Shown: positions 1-8,945 of the stretch, in pieces
How the letters are laid out: each line of letters begins with the position of its first letter
Numbering within the stretch: position 1 is the stretch's first letter
DNA from: Propionibacteriaceae bacterium AM104-82
GTDB taxonomy: Bacteria > Actinomycetota > Actinomycetes > Propionibacteriales > Propionibacteriaceae
Direction: 5' to 3'
Assembly: GCA_027658995.1 (NCBI GenBank)
Contig: JAQDQK010000024.1
Location: 1,105-54,876, forward strand
DNA length: 53,772 nucleotides
Program-made: the position numbers and the translations under genes
The notes under the pieces: model-generated
Seen by the model: the letters and a program-made list of their open reading frames with translations, nothing else
What the model was told of the DNA's origin: nothing
Databases searched by the model: none

Positions 1-274
1 GCCGGACCGCCTGCGACGAACCCAGGCCAGGGGGGCGACCCGTCGGGCGCGCCGGGGCCGTGCAACGACCCGCGACCACAACACCCACCGCCAGCCAAAC
101 GTGACAACGGACGGGCACGGACAGGAGGCCGGGCGGCCTCACAACCCGGGCGCAGGCAACCAACAGACGAAGAAGAGACGCACCAACAACAGCCGCCCGG
201 ACACCTGACCGGGACCGTCCACCGCAGACGGAGGCCCCCAAGAATGGGGCACGGCCCCAGCACCGGATGCCAGA
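1..274. other. Window edge without a recognisable gene
   Basis: No reading frame here has a family I recognise or a convincing start signal. The sequence is GC-rich, rich in short C/A runs, and runs up to the palindromic repeat at 275. It lies downstream of the E2 gene, so it is probably intergenic or the tail of a repeat-rich region continuing outside the window. Confidence 0.5.
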
Positions 275-324
275 GGTTTCGACCGATGAAGCGACGCTCC
301 GCGCCCCTTCATGGCTCAACCAGC
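275..324. repeat. Palindromic repeat, family C copy 1
   Basis: A 50-bp element whose arms read GATGAAGCGACGC and the matching half CCTTCATGGC, flanked by GGTTTCGACC and GGCTCAACCAGC. It is the reverse complement of the element at 53638-53687 with only two differences over 50 bases, and a third copy is at 53429-53482. It lies downstream of the E2 gene. This is a REP-like intergenic hairpin; no transposase is nearby. Confidence 0.8.
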
Positions 325-382
325 AAACGCCTCAGCCGCGCCGGGACCGGACCCAGCGCGACCCGAGTCAGCGTGAAGCGGG

Positions 383-1921
383 TCAGTACAGCAGGGCCAT
401 GGCGGGCTCCGCCAGTATCGACGCTACGTCGTGCAGGAACCGGGACCCCTGCTCCCCGTCGATGATCCGGTGATCGAATGCCACGGCGAGCGTCGTGACC
501 GACCTCGGCTCGACGCGTTCGGACGCGCCCTCGCCGACCACCCACGGCCTGCGCTGGATCGCGCCCATGCAGAAGATCGCCGACTCGTCCCCGTTGATGA
601 TCGGGGTGCCCGCGTCGATCCCGAAGACCCCGACGTTGGTGACGGTGAACGTCCCGTGCGCGTAGTCCCCCGGCTGCAGTTTCCCCTCGCGGGAGACCTG
701 CACGAGCCGGTTGATCGACTGGCACAGTTCCAGCAGGCTCAGGCGTTGCGCCGCCTTGATGTTGGGAACCATCAGCCCTCGCGGCGTCGCCGCCGCGATG
801 CCCAGGTTCACGTCGCGGTAGTAGACGATCTCCTGACGTTCCTCGTCCCACGACGTGTTCAGGTCGGGGTTGCGTCCGAGCGCGAGGCAGATGGCCTTCG
901 CGTAGATCAGCAGCGGCGACACCCGCAGGCCGGCGAACTCGCGGCGCTCCTTGAGCCGCTCGACGAACTCCATGGTTCCCGTCACGTCGACGGTGGTCCA
1001 CTCGGTGACGTGCACGTGCGTGTTGACGGAGCGCACCATGTTCTCGGCGGTCAGCTTCCGGACGCCCTTGATCGGCACCCGCCGCTCGGCGCGACCCTCG
1101 AACGGGTCGAACCCGCCGAGCCCCTCCGTCGGGCCGAAGCCGCCGCCGAAGTTGGAGCCGCTGAACGAGGTGCCGGCGTAGCTCTGCGGCTCCTCACGGG
1201 GACCCTCGTCGAAGGTGGGGCCGGACTGGAAGGACGCGTTGTCGTTGATGATGCGACCCTCGCGCGGCTGCTCGTCGAGGAAGCGGAACGCGGCGGCCGC
1301 CTCGACATCTCGGCGCGTGATGGTTCCGTCGGGGCCGGTGCCGACGACGTCTGTCAGGTCGACGCCCAGGTCCTTGGCGTACTTGCGCACCGGGGGCTTC
1401 GCCTTCGCGGCACCCGCCTCGGAGGCGAGCACCAGTTGCGACTCGGCGGGCGCCCGGCCCGGGGTCGGCAGCGGGTCGCCCTCCGCCTCAGCCGTGACGG
1501 CGGTGGCGGGGTGCACCTCGTCGGTGCGACGACCGGGCTCGTGCGGTTCGTAGGCTGCCGACAGGGCCTCCGACGCCCCGACGCGATCCTCTGCTGCTCG
1601 GCCGCGGCGCTTGCGCCGTGACGGTGCCGACTCGCTGGCGCCGTAGCCGACCAGGTTGGGGCCGGCCTCGTCTGCGTCGGCCTCGTCGTCCTGGATCTCG
1701 ACGATGGGGGTGCCGACCTCGACGGAGGTGCCCTCGGCGACGAGCAGCCCGGTCACGGTGCCGGCGTAGGGCGACGGGAGTTCGACGAGCGACTTGGCCG
1801 TCTCGATCTCGACGAGCACGTCGTTGACCTCGATGCTCTGGCCGACGGTGACCCGCCAGGCGACGATCTCGGCCTCGAGTAGCCCTTCACCGGGATCCGG
1901 GAGCAGGAATTGGCGCAGCAT
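383..1921 (-). CDS. bkdC: Dihydrolipoamide acyltransferase E2 of a branched-chain 2-oxoacid dehydrogenase
   Basis: E2 core subunit that moves the acyl group from E1 to CoA through a lipoyl arm. Of 512 residues, about 1-76 form the lipoyl domain with the modifiable lysine in ETAKS (K43). A peripheral subunit-binding domain lies near 178-212, and the catalytic domain spans about 280-512 and ends with FDHRIIDG (H484, D488). Between them lies an unusual Gly/Phe/Ser-rich linker at about 221-278. The ATG at 1921 is preceded by AAGGAG, which overlaps the stop of the E1beta gene 10 bases upstream, so the two are translationally coupled. Separate E1alpha and E1beta genes upstream point to a branched-chain rather than a pyruvate complex, since actinobacterial pyruvate dehydrogenase normally uses a single-chain AceE. 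Substrate specificity is therefore inferred. No E3 is encoded nearby. Confidence 0.88.
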   Translation of the reverse strand: MLRQFLLPDPGEGLLEAEIVAWRVTVGQSIEVNDVLVEIETAKSLVELPSPYAGTVTGLLVAEGTSVEVGTPIVEIQDDEADADEAGPNLVGYGASESAPSRRKRRGRAAEDRVGASEALSAAYEPHEPGRRTDEVHPATAVTAEAEGDPLPTPGRAPAESQLVLASEAGAAKAKPPVRKYAKDLGVDLTDVVGTGPDGTITRRDVEAAAAFRFLDEQPREGRIINDNASFQSGPTFDEGPREEPQSYAGTSFSGSNFGGGFGPTEGLGGFDPFEGRAERRVPIKGVRKLTAENMVRSVNTHVHVTEWTTVDVTGTMEFVERLKERREFAGLRVSPLLIYAKAICLALGRNPDLNTSWDEERQEIVYYRDVNLGIAAATPRGLMVPNIKAAQRLSLLELCQSINRLVQVSREGKLQPGDYAHGTFTVTNVGVFGIDAGTPIINGDESAIFCMGAIQRRPWVVGEGASERVEPRSVTTLAVAFDHRIIDGEQGSRFLHDVASILAEPAMALLY

Positions 1922-1931
1922 GGGGGCTCCT

Positions 1932-2909
1932 TCAGTAGGCCAGCGACTGGTCGACGACGTCGAGGATGCGGTCGACGGAGGGCAGGTAGTCCTCCTCGAC
2001 CCGTGCGGGCGGGTAGGGCATGTCGTAGCCAGCAACCCGCATCACCGGGGATTCCATCACGTAGAAGAGGTCCTCGTGCAGCTTCGCGGCGATCTCGGCC
2101 CCGATGCCAAGGGTCCGGGGAGCCTCGTGGACGACGATCGCGCGCTTGGTGCGCCGCACCGAGGAGATCAGCGTCACCCAGTCGATGGGGCTGATGGTGC
2201 GCAGGTCGATGACCTCGAGCGAGGTGCCCTCCTCCTCGGCGACCACGGCCGCGTCGAGGCAGGTCTTGACCATCGGGCCGTAGCAGATCAGGGTCGCGTC
2301 GGTGCCGTAGCGGGCGATGGCCGCCTGGTGCATCGGCTGCGGCTTTGCGCTGAAGTTGACGGCGCCCTTGACGTGGTAACGGCGCTTCGGCTCCATGAAG
2401 ACGACCGGGTCGTTGGACTGGATGGCCTGCTGGATCATCCAGTAGGCGTCGTTGGCGTTCGACGGCGAGACGACCTTGAGGCCCGGGGTGTGGGCGAAGT
2501 AGCCCTCCGGCGACTCGGAATGGTGCTCGACGGCGCCGATGCCGCCACCGAACGGGATGCGGATCACCATCGGCATCGGGGTGCGCCCGCCGGTGCGCAT
2601 GTTCATCTTCGCGACCTGGGTCACGATCTGCGCGAAGCCGGGGAACACGAAACCGTCGAACTGGATCTCGACGACGGGCCGGTAGCCGCGCATCGCGAGG
2701 CCCACGGCGGTGCCGATGATGCCCGACTCGGCAAGCGGTGAGTCGATCACGCGGTTCTCGCCGAACTCGGCCTGCAGGCCCTCGGTGATCCGGAACACGC
2801 CGCCGAGTTTTCCGATGTCCTCGCCCGCCAGCAGCACCTTCGGGTCGGCCTGCAGCGCGCGGCGCAGGCCGCGGTTGAGGGCCTTCGCCATGGTCAGCGT
2901 CTCGTTCAT
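1932..2909 (-). CDS. bkdB: 2-oxoacid dehydrogenase E1 beta subunit
   Basis: Beta chain of the thiamine-diphosphate-dependent decarboxylase that pairs with the E1alpha encoded just upstream. The 325 residues match the family along their length, with LLAGEDIGKLGGVF near the N-terminus, the IDSPLAESGI segment, and the EHHSESPEGYFAHTPG segment with its conserved histidines. The ATG at 2909 overlaps the TGA of the alpha gene as ATGA. This start gives an N-terminus that fits the family, whereas the longer frame upstream is Arg-rich read-through. The gene is the middle one of an alpha-beta-E2 operon and is expected to be expressed stoichiometrically with the alpha gene. Confidence 0.92.
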   Translation of the reverse strand: MNETLTMAKALNRGLRRALQADPKVLLAGEDIGKLGGVFRITEGLQAEFGENRVIDSPLAESGIIGTAVGLAMRGYRPVVEIQFDGFVFPGFAQIVTQVAKMNMRTGGRTPMPMVIRIPFGGGIGAVEHHSESPEGYFAHTPGLKVVSPSNANDAYWMIQQAIQSNDPVVFMEPKRRYHVKGAVNFSAKPQPMHQAAIARYGTDATLICYGPMVKTCLDAAVVAEEEGTSLEVIDLRTISPIDWVTLISSVRRTKRAIVVHEAPRTLGIGAEIAAKLHEDLFYVMESPVMRVAGYDMPYPPARVEEDYLPSVDRILDVVDQSLAY

Positions 2910-3997
2910 GCGTCCTCCCCTGCGGCGTACTCGGCGTACTCGCGGCGCTGCGACTCGAGCGCGACGGTCGGCTCGGCGTAGACCGTCTCGAACAACCGGT
3001 CCATGGTGGTGTCCTTCAACTGGGGAATGGTCGCGCGGACCTCGGCGCCGAGCACCTTGGCGTCCTCCTCGACCTGGGCGAGCCACGCGTCGTCGACGGC
3101 GCCCTCCTTCCTCAGGTAGCGGGTGAGCCTCAGGATCGGGTCGCGGCCGCGCCATTCCTCCTCGTCGGAGGACTCGCGGTACTTGGTGGGGTCGTCGGAG
3201 GTGGTGTGTGCGCCCATCCGGTAGGTGAACGCCTCGATGAAGGCCGGGCCTTCACCGTTCCTGGCCCGGTCGAGGGCCCAGTCGGTGACGGCCTTGACGG
3301 CGAGCACGTCGTTGCCGTCGACCTGGATGCCGGGGAAGCCGAAGCCCTTGGCGCGCTCGAACAGCGGAATGCGCGACTGGAGCGCGATCGGCTCCGAGAT
3401 GGCCCACTGGTTGTTCTGGCAGAAGAAGACCACCGGCGCGTTGTAGGAGGCGGCGAACACGTAGGCCTCGTTGACGTCGCCCTGGCTGGCCGCGCCGTCG
3501 CCGTGGTAGACGATGACCGCCGCGTTGTCGTCGGGGTTCTCGTTGCCGACGGCGCCGTCGAGTTGCAGGCCCATGGCGTAGCCGGTGGCGTGCAGGGCCT
3601 GGCAGCCGATCACGATCTGGTAGTTCTTGAACGTCTCGAGGCGCTCCCAGTCGCCGCCGTCACAGCCGCGGAACATCGCGAGCAGGTTGGAGTAGGGCAG
3701 GCCGAGCACCATCGCGACGGCGTGCTCGCGGTAGGAGGGGAACACCACGTCGGGCGTGCGCAGCGCGTGCGCCGAGCCGACCTGGGCGGCCTCCTGTCCG
3801 AGCAGGGGCGTCCAGAGCCCCAACTCGCCGTGGCGTTGCAGCGCCGTCGCCTCCGCGTCGAAGCGGCGGGCGAGGATCATGTCGCGCAGATAGCCGACCA
3901 GGTCCTCTGTGCTGCCAGTGAACTCGAAACCCTCGTTGTGGACGCGCTCACCTTCCGGTGTGAGCAACTGCACCATGTCGTGGCTCTGACCGCGCAC
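2906..3997 (-). CDS. bkdA: 2-oxoacid dehydrogenase E1 alpha subunit
   Basis: Alpha chain of E1, which binds thiamine diphosphate and decarboxylates branched-chain 2-oxoacids. The cofactor motif is visible as HGDGAASQGDVNEA followed by the Asn pair in FFCQNNQWAIS, and the RMGAHTTSDD phosphorylation-loop region is present. I chose the GTG at 3997 (363 residues) because AAAGGG lies six bases before it; the in-frame ATG at 3976 has no ribosome binding site and would remove seven residues. The reading frame stays open further upstream, but that stretch translates the palindromic operator and is Arg-rich. It is the first gene of the operon and overlaps the beta gene by four bases. Confidence 0.9.
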   Translation of the reverse strand: MRGQSHDMVQLLTPEGERVHNEGFEFTGSTEDLVGYLRDMILARRFDAEATALQRHGELGLWTPLLGQEAAQVGSAHALRTPDVVFPSYREHAVAMVLGLPYSNLLAMFRGCDGGDWERLETFKNYQIVIGCQALHATGYAMGLQLDGAVGNENPDDNAAVIVYHGDGAASQGDVNEAYVFAASYNAPVVFFCQNNQWAISEPIALQSRIPLFERAKGFGFPGIQVDGNDVLAVKAVTDWALDRARNGEGPAFIEAFTYRMGAHTTSDDPTKYRESSDEEEWRGRDPILRLTRYLRKEGAVDDAWLAQVEEDAKVLGAEVRATIPQLKDTTMDRLFETVYAEPTVALESQRREYAEYAAGEDA

Positions 3998-4024
3998 GCG
4001 GACCCCTTTCGACAACCTACGAAA

Positions 4025-4052
4025 CCGTAACTTACGCCAGCGTAGCTTACGG
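4025..4052. promoter_or_regulatory. Palindromic operator upstream of the bkd operon
   Basis: A 28-bp inverted repeat with CCGTAA/TTACGG at the ends and TACGC/GCGTA in the middle; 11 of 14 base pairs match. It lies 28 bases upstream of the GTG start of E1alpha and probably overlaps the promoter. The TTACG...CGTAA pattern is typical of TetR-family operators. The regulator is not encoded next to it. Confidence 0.6.
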
Positions 4053-4153
4053 ATCCTGAGGAATCGTGACCTCGTTTCACACAATCATGGACCCCCATCT
4101 TGTGGGGAACCGACAACCCATGGAAGTTCATCCGAGCCGTTGCCGGGAGAATC

Positions 4154-4183
4154 TCAGATGATTCTCAGGTGACTTTCAGGTGA
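4154..4183. promoter_or_regulatory. PHO-box-like triple direct repeat
   Basis: Three copies of TCAGRTGA start at 4154, 4165 and 4176, exactly 11 bases apart. On the other strand they read as TTCACCTGA, GTCACCTGA and ATCATCTGA units, close to the GTTCACC direct repeats with 11-bp period bound by actinobacterial PhoP-type regulators. They stand upstream of a secreted 5'-nucleotidase, a typical phosphate-starvation gene. The match to a PHO box is by eye. Confidence 0.55.
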
Positions 4184-4298
4184 ATTCGACCGTTTCACGA
4201 TGCGGATGACCCGGGTTGCTTAGAGTGTGGAAACCATGTCCATCGGCGGGCAGGGAGCCCGCCCTCGTGCATTCCTACGAACCAGCTTTGGGAGAAAG

Positions 4299-6410
4299 AT
4301 GATCACGATGACCAAGCGGACGACGGCGACACTCGCCGCCTCCGCGCTGGTGGCGAGCGGCCTGACGTTCGCGTCGCTTGCCCCGACCGCAAAGGCGGAC
4401 GTCAAGGAATGTGTCGCACCAGACGACACGATCACGGTGTTCGGCTTCAACGATTTCCACGGCCGCGTCTTCAACGACCTGTCCTCGCTCGACAACCCGT
4501 CCGGCTACCTCGCGGGCCGCCTCTTCACGCCCGTCGAGCAGGCGCGCGCCGCCCAGGGCGAGGATCACGTGCTGCTGCTGTCCTCCGGCGACAACATCGG
4601 CGCCTCGACCTTCGTGTCGATGATGGCCGACGACAACCCGACGCTCGACATCATGAACGCGGCCGGTCTCGAGGCCTCCACCGTCGGCAACCACGAGTTC
4701 GACAAGGGCTGGAGCGACCTGGCAGGCCACGTCGCGGGCAAGGCCAGCGGGTTCTCCTACCTGGGCGCCAACGTCTACACCAAGGGCACCACCACCGTGC
4801 CCGCGCCGTTGAAGGCCTACGACATCATCACCAAGGCGGGCATCGACATCGCGATCGTCGGCGCCGTGACCGGCGACGTGCCGTCGCTCGTGTCGCCCGG
4901 CGGCATCACGGACCTGACGTTCGGCGACCCCGTCGAGGCCGTCAACCGCGTCACCGAGGAACTCCTCGACGGCGACCCCGCCAACGGCGAGGCCGACATC
5001 GTGCTCGCGTCCTTCCACGAGGGTGCCGCCAACAGCAAGCTCACCGCCGCCGAGAACGCCGCCTCGTCGGCCGCCTTCGACGACATCTACCGCAAGGTCG
5101 ACAGCCGCGTCGCCGCGATCTTCAACGGCCACACGCACCAGTTGTACAGCTGGGACGACGTGAACGGCAGGCCGCTCCTGCAGGCCAAGTCCTACTCCGA
5201 GAACCTCGCCCAGTTGGACCTCGAGGTCGACACCACGGCAAAGGCGCTCTGCAGCGCGACCGGTTCGACCATCGAGGCCGCGGAGGCCTCCGACGAGTCG
5301 TTCCCGCGGATCAAGGAGATCAACGAGATCGCCGCGGCGGCCTACACGGTCGCCATGGAGAAGGGCCAGCGGGTCATCGGTGACGCGACCGAGGCCATCT
5401 CGACGCCGCTGGAGGGCAATGCCGACACCCGCTTCGTCGAGTCGCCGATGAGCAACATGGTCGCCCAGATGTTCAAGGAGACCCTCGGCGCCGACGACGA
5501 CACCTTCATCGGCGTCCAGAACCCCGGAGGCACCCGCGACAGCTTCGACAAGGGGGACATCACCTTCCGTGAGGCGGCCCTGACGCTGCCGTTCGCGAAC
5601 TCGCTGTTCACGACCCAGATCACCGGCGCTCAGTTCAAGACGGTGTTGGAGCAGCAGTGGCAGCGCGACCCCGAGGGCGAGGTTCCCTCGCGGCCGTTCC
5701 TGGCGCTCGGGCTCTCCGACAACGTGAGCTACACCTATGACGAGTCGCTCCCGGAGGGCTCCAGGATCACCTCGATCATGGTCAACGGCCAGCCGATCGA
5801 TCCCGCGGGCACGTACACCATCGGATCCGGATCCTTCCTGATCTCCGGTGGCGACAACTTCGTCGAGTTGGCCAAGGGCAAGAACACCAAGGACACGGGA
5901 CGTGCGGACCTGGAGGCTTGGGTCTCGTGGGTCGAGGACAACAGCCCGCACAGCCCCGACTACACGATGCGCGGCGTCTCGACGAAGGCCCCCGCTGGCC
6001 CGCTGGTCGTCGGCGGCCCTGCGCTGACGTTCACCTTCGGCCAGGCGCTGAAGGACGGCGTCGCACCGCAGACGCTCGACATGCTGCTCGCCCCGGAGGG
6101 CGCGAAGGTCTCGCCGCAGTTGTTCAACTCGACCATCGAGGCCTACCTCGGGTCGACGCTGATCGGCACCGGCAAGGTCACCGACGGCGCGGGGACCGTG
6201 TCCGTCCAACTCCCGGCAGGCTTCACCCTGCCCGCGGCGACGGCACGCGCCGCGACCGAGACGCAGATGCTGCGCTTCGTGGTCAAGGAGTCGGGCACCG
6301 AGATCTGGTGGCCGATGGAGGTCAAGGGAGAGGACTCGACGCCGACCCCTAAGCCGACCCCGACGCCTAAGCCCCCGACGAAGCCCGGTCCGCCCTCGAC
6401 GGGCGTCTGA
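4299..6410 (+). CDS. Secreted 5'-nucleotidase/2',3'-cyclic phosphodiesterase (UshA family)
   Basis: Exported metallophosphoesterase that releases phosphate and nucleosides from nucleotides outside the cell. Of 703 residues, the first ~30 are a signal peptide (TKRTTATLAA, hydrophobic core, cleavage near AKA). The catalytic domain carries the dinuclear metal motifs FNDFHGR, SGDNIG, GNHEFD and FNGHTHQ. The C-terminal nucleotide-binding domain has NPGGTRDS, PFANSL and ISGGDNF. A Pro/Thr/Lys-rich tail ends GPPSTGV with no hydrophobic anchor after it. GGAG at 4291 precedes the ATG at 4299 by four bases; the ATG at 4308 is possible and would change only the signal peptide. It is a single-gene unit behind a PHO-box-like repeat and before a strong hairpin. 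Confidence 0.9.
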   Translation: MITMTKRTTATLAASALVASGLTFASLAPTAKADVKECVAPDDTITVFGFNDFHGRVFNDLSSLDNPSGYLAGRLFTPVEQARAAQGEDHVLLLSSGDNIGASTFVSMMADDNPTLDIMNAAGLEASTVGNHEFDKGWSDLAGHVAGKASGFSYLGANVYTKGTTTVPAPLKAYDIITKAGIDIAIVGAVTGDVPSLVSPGGITDLTFGDPVEAVNRVTEELLDGDPANGEADIVLASFHEGAANSKLTAAENAASSAAFDDIYRKVDSRVAAIFNGHTHQLYSWDDVNGRPLLQAKSYSENLAQLDLEVDTTAKALCSATGSTIEAAEASDESFPRIKEINEIAAAAYTVAMEKGQRVIGDATEAISTPLEGNADTRFVESPMSNMVAQMFKETLGADDDTFIGVQNPGGTRDSFDKGDITFREAALTLPFANSLFTTQITGAQFKTVLEQQWQRDPEGEVPSRPFLALGLSDNVSYTYDESLPEGSRITSIMVNGQPIDPAGTYTIGSGSFLISGGDNFVELAKGKNTKDTGRADLEAWVSWVEDNSPHSPDYTMRGVSTKAPAGPLVVGGPALTFTFGQALKDGVAPQTLDMLLAPEGAKVSPQLFNSTIEAYLGSTLIGTGKVTDGAGTVSVQLPAGFTLPAATARAATETQMLRFVVKESGTEIWWPMEVKGEDSTPTPKPTPTPKPPTKPGPPSTGV

Positions 6411-6448
6411 GTCTCGACGGGCGCCAACGGCGTTCCAGTTCGACAGCG

Positions 6449-6480
6449 GGAGGGGCGGGGCCAGTCGACCCCGCCCCTCC
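6449..6480. terminator. Perfect 12-bp GC hairpin after the 5'-nucleotidase
   Basis: GGAGGGGCGGGG at 6449-6460 pairs with CCCCGCCCCTCC at 6469-6480 around an 8-base loop. It starts 38 bases after the stop codon and lies between convergent genes. No T-run follows, as is common for high-GC terminators. It is a likely transcription end for the 5'-nucleotidase and possibly for argF from the other side. Confidence 0.65.
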
Positions 6481-6512
6481 TCGCGTCCCCCGGGCGCTGC
6501 TCGGGTCGGGAT

Positions 6513-6591
6513 TTGAGCATGTTTGGTAACTCGTTCCGATCTGAACGTTCAAACCGTGCCGAAACGGCAACGAGCAACCAAACATGCTCAA
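6513..6591. repeat. Long palindromic repeat, family A copy 1
   Basis: A 79-bp element with 23-bp terminal arms (TTGAGCATGTTTGGT at the left, ACCAAACATGCTCAA at the right) that match at 21 of 23 positions around a 33-bp centre. It lies between the convergent 5'-nucleotidase and argF genes. Two further copies at 40944-41023 and 48284-48363 share nearly identical arms but different centres. Confidence 0.85.
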
Positions 6592-6617
6592 GTGAAGACC
6601 CGACCCAGCAGAAGCGG

Positions 6618-7613
6618 TCAGTCGGCGAGGGTGGCGACCAGGACCGCCTTGATGGTGTGCATCCGGTTCTCGGCCTGGTCGAAGACGATGCTGGCCTCCG
6701 ACTCGAACACGTCGTCGGTCACCTCGACGCCCTCGATGCCGAACTGCTCCTTGAGGTCGCGGCCGACCGAGGTCTCCAGGTCGTGGAACGCCGGGAGGCA
6801 GTGCATGAACTTCACCTGCGGGTTGCCGGTGGCGGCGAGCAGTTCCGCGTTGACCTGGTACGGGCGGAGCAGGGCGATCCGCTCGGCCCACACCTCCTTC
6901 GGCTCGCCGAGCGAGACCCACACGTCGGTGTAGACGAAGTCGACGCCACGCACTCCCTCGGCGACGTCGTCGGTGACGGTGATCCGGGCGCCGGTGTCCT
7001 CGGCGATCCTGCGGGCCTCTGCGACCACATCTTCGGCGTTGTGCTGCGAGGCGGGCGCCACCATCCGCACGTCCATGCCCATCAGGGCGCCGGAGATCAG
7101 CAGGGAGTTGCCGACGTTGTTGCGCGCGTCGCCGAGGAACGCGAAGGCGATCTCGTTCAGCGGCTTGTCGCAGTGCTCGAGCATCGTCAACTGGTCGGCC
7201 AGCATCTGCGTCGGGTGCCAGTCGTCGGTCAGCCCGTTGTAGACGGGCACCCCGGCGTTGGCGGCGAGCGTCTCGACGACGTCCTGACCTGCGCCGCGGT
7301 ACTCGATGCCGTCGTACCAGCGGCCGAGCACCCGGGCCGTGTCGGCCGCGGATTCCTTGTGCCCGATCTGCGAGCCGGACGGGTCGAGGTAGGTCGTGGT
7401 GCCGCCCTGGTCGGCCATCGCGACCTCGAAGGCACACCTGGTGCGCGTCGACGTCTTCTCGAACAGCAGCGCGACCTGCTTGCCGACGAGGCGCCGATCC
7501 TCGCGACCCTCGCGTCGCTGCGCCTTCAACTCCGCCGACAGGTCGAGCAGCGAGCGCCACTCGTCGGGGGTGAAGTCGAGTTCCTTGAGGAAGCTGCGGC
7601 CGTGCAGGTTCAT
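6618..7613 (-). CDS. argF: Ornithine carbamoyltransferase
   Basis: Transfers the carbamoyl group from carbamoyl phosphate to ornithine to give citrulline, or the reverse in the arginine deiminase pathway. The 331 residues carry the carbamoyl-phosphate motif STRTR, HPTQ, and the ornithine-site segment FMHCLPAFH, and the C-terminal [15 protein letters not shown] closely resembles enterobacterial ArgF/ArgI. The ATG at 7613 has AAAGG eight bases upstream and a TATCCT -10-like box about 27 bases upstream. No other arginine gene is in the window, so the biosynthetic or catabolic (ArcB) role cannot be settled from context. It ends facing the 5'-nucleotidase with a long palindromic repeat between them. 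Confidence 0.93.
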   Translation of the reverse strand: MNLHGRSFLKELDFTPDEWRSLLDLSAELKAQRREGREDRRLVGKQVALLFEKTSTRTRCAFEVAMADQGGTTTYLDPSGSQIGHKESAADTARVLGRWYDGIEYRGAGQDVVETLAANAGVPVYNGLTDDWHPTQMLADQLTMLEHCDKPLNEIAFAFLGDARNNVGNSLLISGALMGMDVRMVAPASQHNAEDVVAEARRIAEDTGARITVTDDVAEGVRGVDFVYTDVWVSLGEPKEVWAERIALLRPYQVNAELLAATGNPQVKFMHCLPAFHDLETSVGRDLKEQFGIEGVEVTDDVFESEASIVFDQAENRMHTIKAVLVATLAD

Positions 7614-7674
7614 CGTCGCGCCTTTCGTGGTGAGGCTTCAGGATAGTGGCCCGACGCCGGGCGGTTCCGGCTGC

Positions 7675-8904
7675 TCACGCCGAGGAGCCGGGGTAGAGAC
7701 GCGCCCCCGCGCCGATGTGAGAGTCAACCACGCTGTCGCGCCCGACGATCGCGATGGCGTCGGCGTCCGACAGGTCAGCGTCGGCAGAGCCCACCAGCGC
7801 ACCTGAGCGCAGTTCCGCCCCGGCGTCCAGGATGCTGCGGAAGGCCCGGGCGCCGGATCGGACGACCACACCGTCACCCACGACGCACTCGACGAGCGTC
7901 GCGCCCGGCTCGACCACCACGCCGGGCGAGAGCACGCTGCGCGTCACGCTCCCACCGATGACGCAGCCGGGGCTGACGAGGCTCTCGTGGAGCTCGGCTT
8001 GCGCATCGATGCGTGCGGGCAGCATCTGCGGCTGATGGCCGACCACCGGCCATGCCCGGCTGAAGAGGTCTGTCTCATCGCGGACCAATTCGAGGTGCGC
8101 GTTGAGGTAGTGGTGCGGCTGACCCAGGTCGCGCCAGTACCCGTCGAGACGGTGCCGGTACGTCCGCCCACGAGCCACGAGCCTGGGGATCAGTCGCTCC
8201 CCGAAGTCGCCGAGGCCCGGGGTCTCCAGCCCGTCCTCGCCGGTCGCGTTGATCTCCCGGTGCAACTCCTCCAACACCTCGATGAGGCTTGCGGCGCTGT
8301 AGACGATGGCCTCGACGGCCACCTCGGTCCCGAGGGGACGCTCCGGCTTGTACTCGAAGCCGGTGACCCTGCCGAGCCGGTTGACCTCCAGGACGCCATG
8401 GTCGCTGGCGACCGCGCCGTGCAGGTCAGAGATGTCGGTGGACAGGACGGTGGCCTCTGCCCCCTTCGACACATGCGTCTCGATCAACGCCCGATAGTCG
8501 ACGCGGTACGCGTGGTCGGCGCTGAGCACCAGGACCAGGTCGGCGCCGTGTGCCCGGATCCGGTCCCGGAGCATGAACAGTTCGTCGGCATTGCCCGCGC
8601 TACTGCCCGACTCGTGCGTCGTGAAGCCCTCCTGCTGCGCCACGATCGCGAGGCCGCCGTAGGTGCGGTCGAGGTCCCACGGCCGTCCGTTGCGCAGCGC
8701 GTCGGCGACGGCACCTGCCTGGTAGGCGACGCTGACCCACACGTCGGAGATCGCCGAGTGCATCAGGTTGGACAACACGAAGTCGATCAGCCGGTAGCAG
8801 CCGGCAAACCGCAGCGCCGGCTTCGCGTTCTCCGCCGTGAGGACGTCCATCCGTCCGCCCGCTCCGCCCGCCTGCACCAATGCCAAGATCTTTGGGCCCG
8901 TCAT
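7675..8904 (-). CDS. GlgC-like sugar-1-phosphate nucleotidyltransferase
   Basis: Resembles glucose-1-phosphate adenylyltransferase: an N-terminal nucleotidyltransferase domain and a C-terminal left-handed beta-helix of hexapeptide-like repeats (409 residues). The nucleotide loop reads QAGGAGGRMDVLT rather than the usual GGxGxRLxPLT of GlgC, followed by KPALRFAGCYRLIDFVLSN. Further recognisable segments are ELFMLRDR, LVLSADHAYRVDY and YWRDLGQPHHY. It is probably a second, divergent GlgC-type enzyme, and I cannot tell whether it makes ADP-glucose. A TAGGCT box ends seven bases before the ATG, so it likely has its own leaderless promoter although the phosphatase gene upstream is only 41 bases away on the same strand. 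Confidence 0.8.
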   Translation of the reverse strand: MTGPKILALVQAGGAGGRMDVLTAENAKPALRFAGCYRLIDFVLSNLMHSAISDVWVSVAYQAGAVADALRNGRPWDLDRTYGGLAIVAQQEGFTTHESGSSAGNADELFMLRDRIRAHGADLVLVLSADHAYRVDYRALIETHVSKGAEATVLSTDISDLHGAVASDHGVLEVNRLGRVTGFEYKPERPLGTEVAVEAIVYSAASLIEVLEELHREINATGEDGLETPGLGDFGERLIPRLVARGRTYRHRLDGYWRDLGQPHHYLNAHLELVRDETDLFSRAWPVVGHQPQMLPARIDAQAELHESLVSPGCVIGGSVTRSVLSPGVVVEPGATLVECVVGDGVVVRSGARAFRSILDAGAELRSGALVGSADADLSDADAIAIVGRDSVVDSHIGAGARLYPGSSA

Positions 8905-8945
8905 CCGGGGAGCCTACCTGCACCGCATGTCAGGGCGGGGTTCGA

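Noticed and set aside
383..3997. Pyruvate dehydrogenase assignment for the E1/E2 operon
   Set aside because: It cannot be excluded from sequence alone, but separate E1alpha/E1beta genes in actinobacteria are typical of the branched-chain complex.
4275..6209. A 644-residue minus-strand open frame across the 5'-nucleotidase
   Set aside because: It is the antisense shadow of a real gene: Arg/Asp/Gly/Val-rich with no domain, as is common in high-GC DNA.
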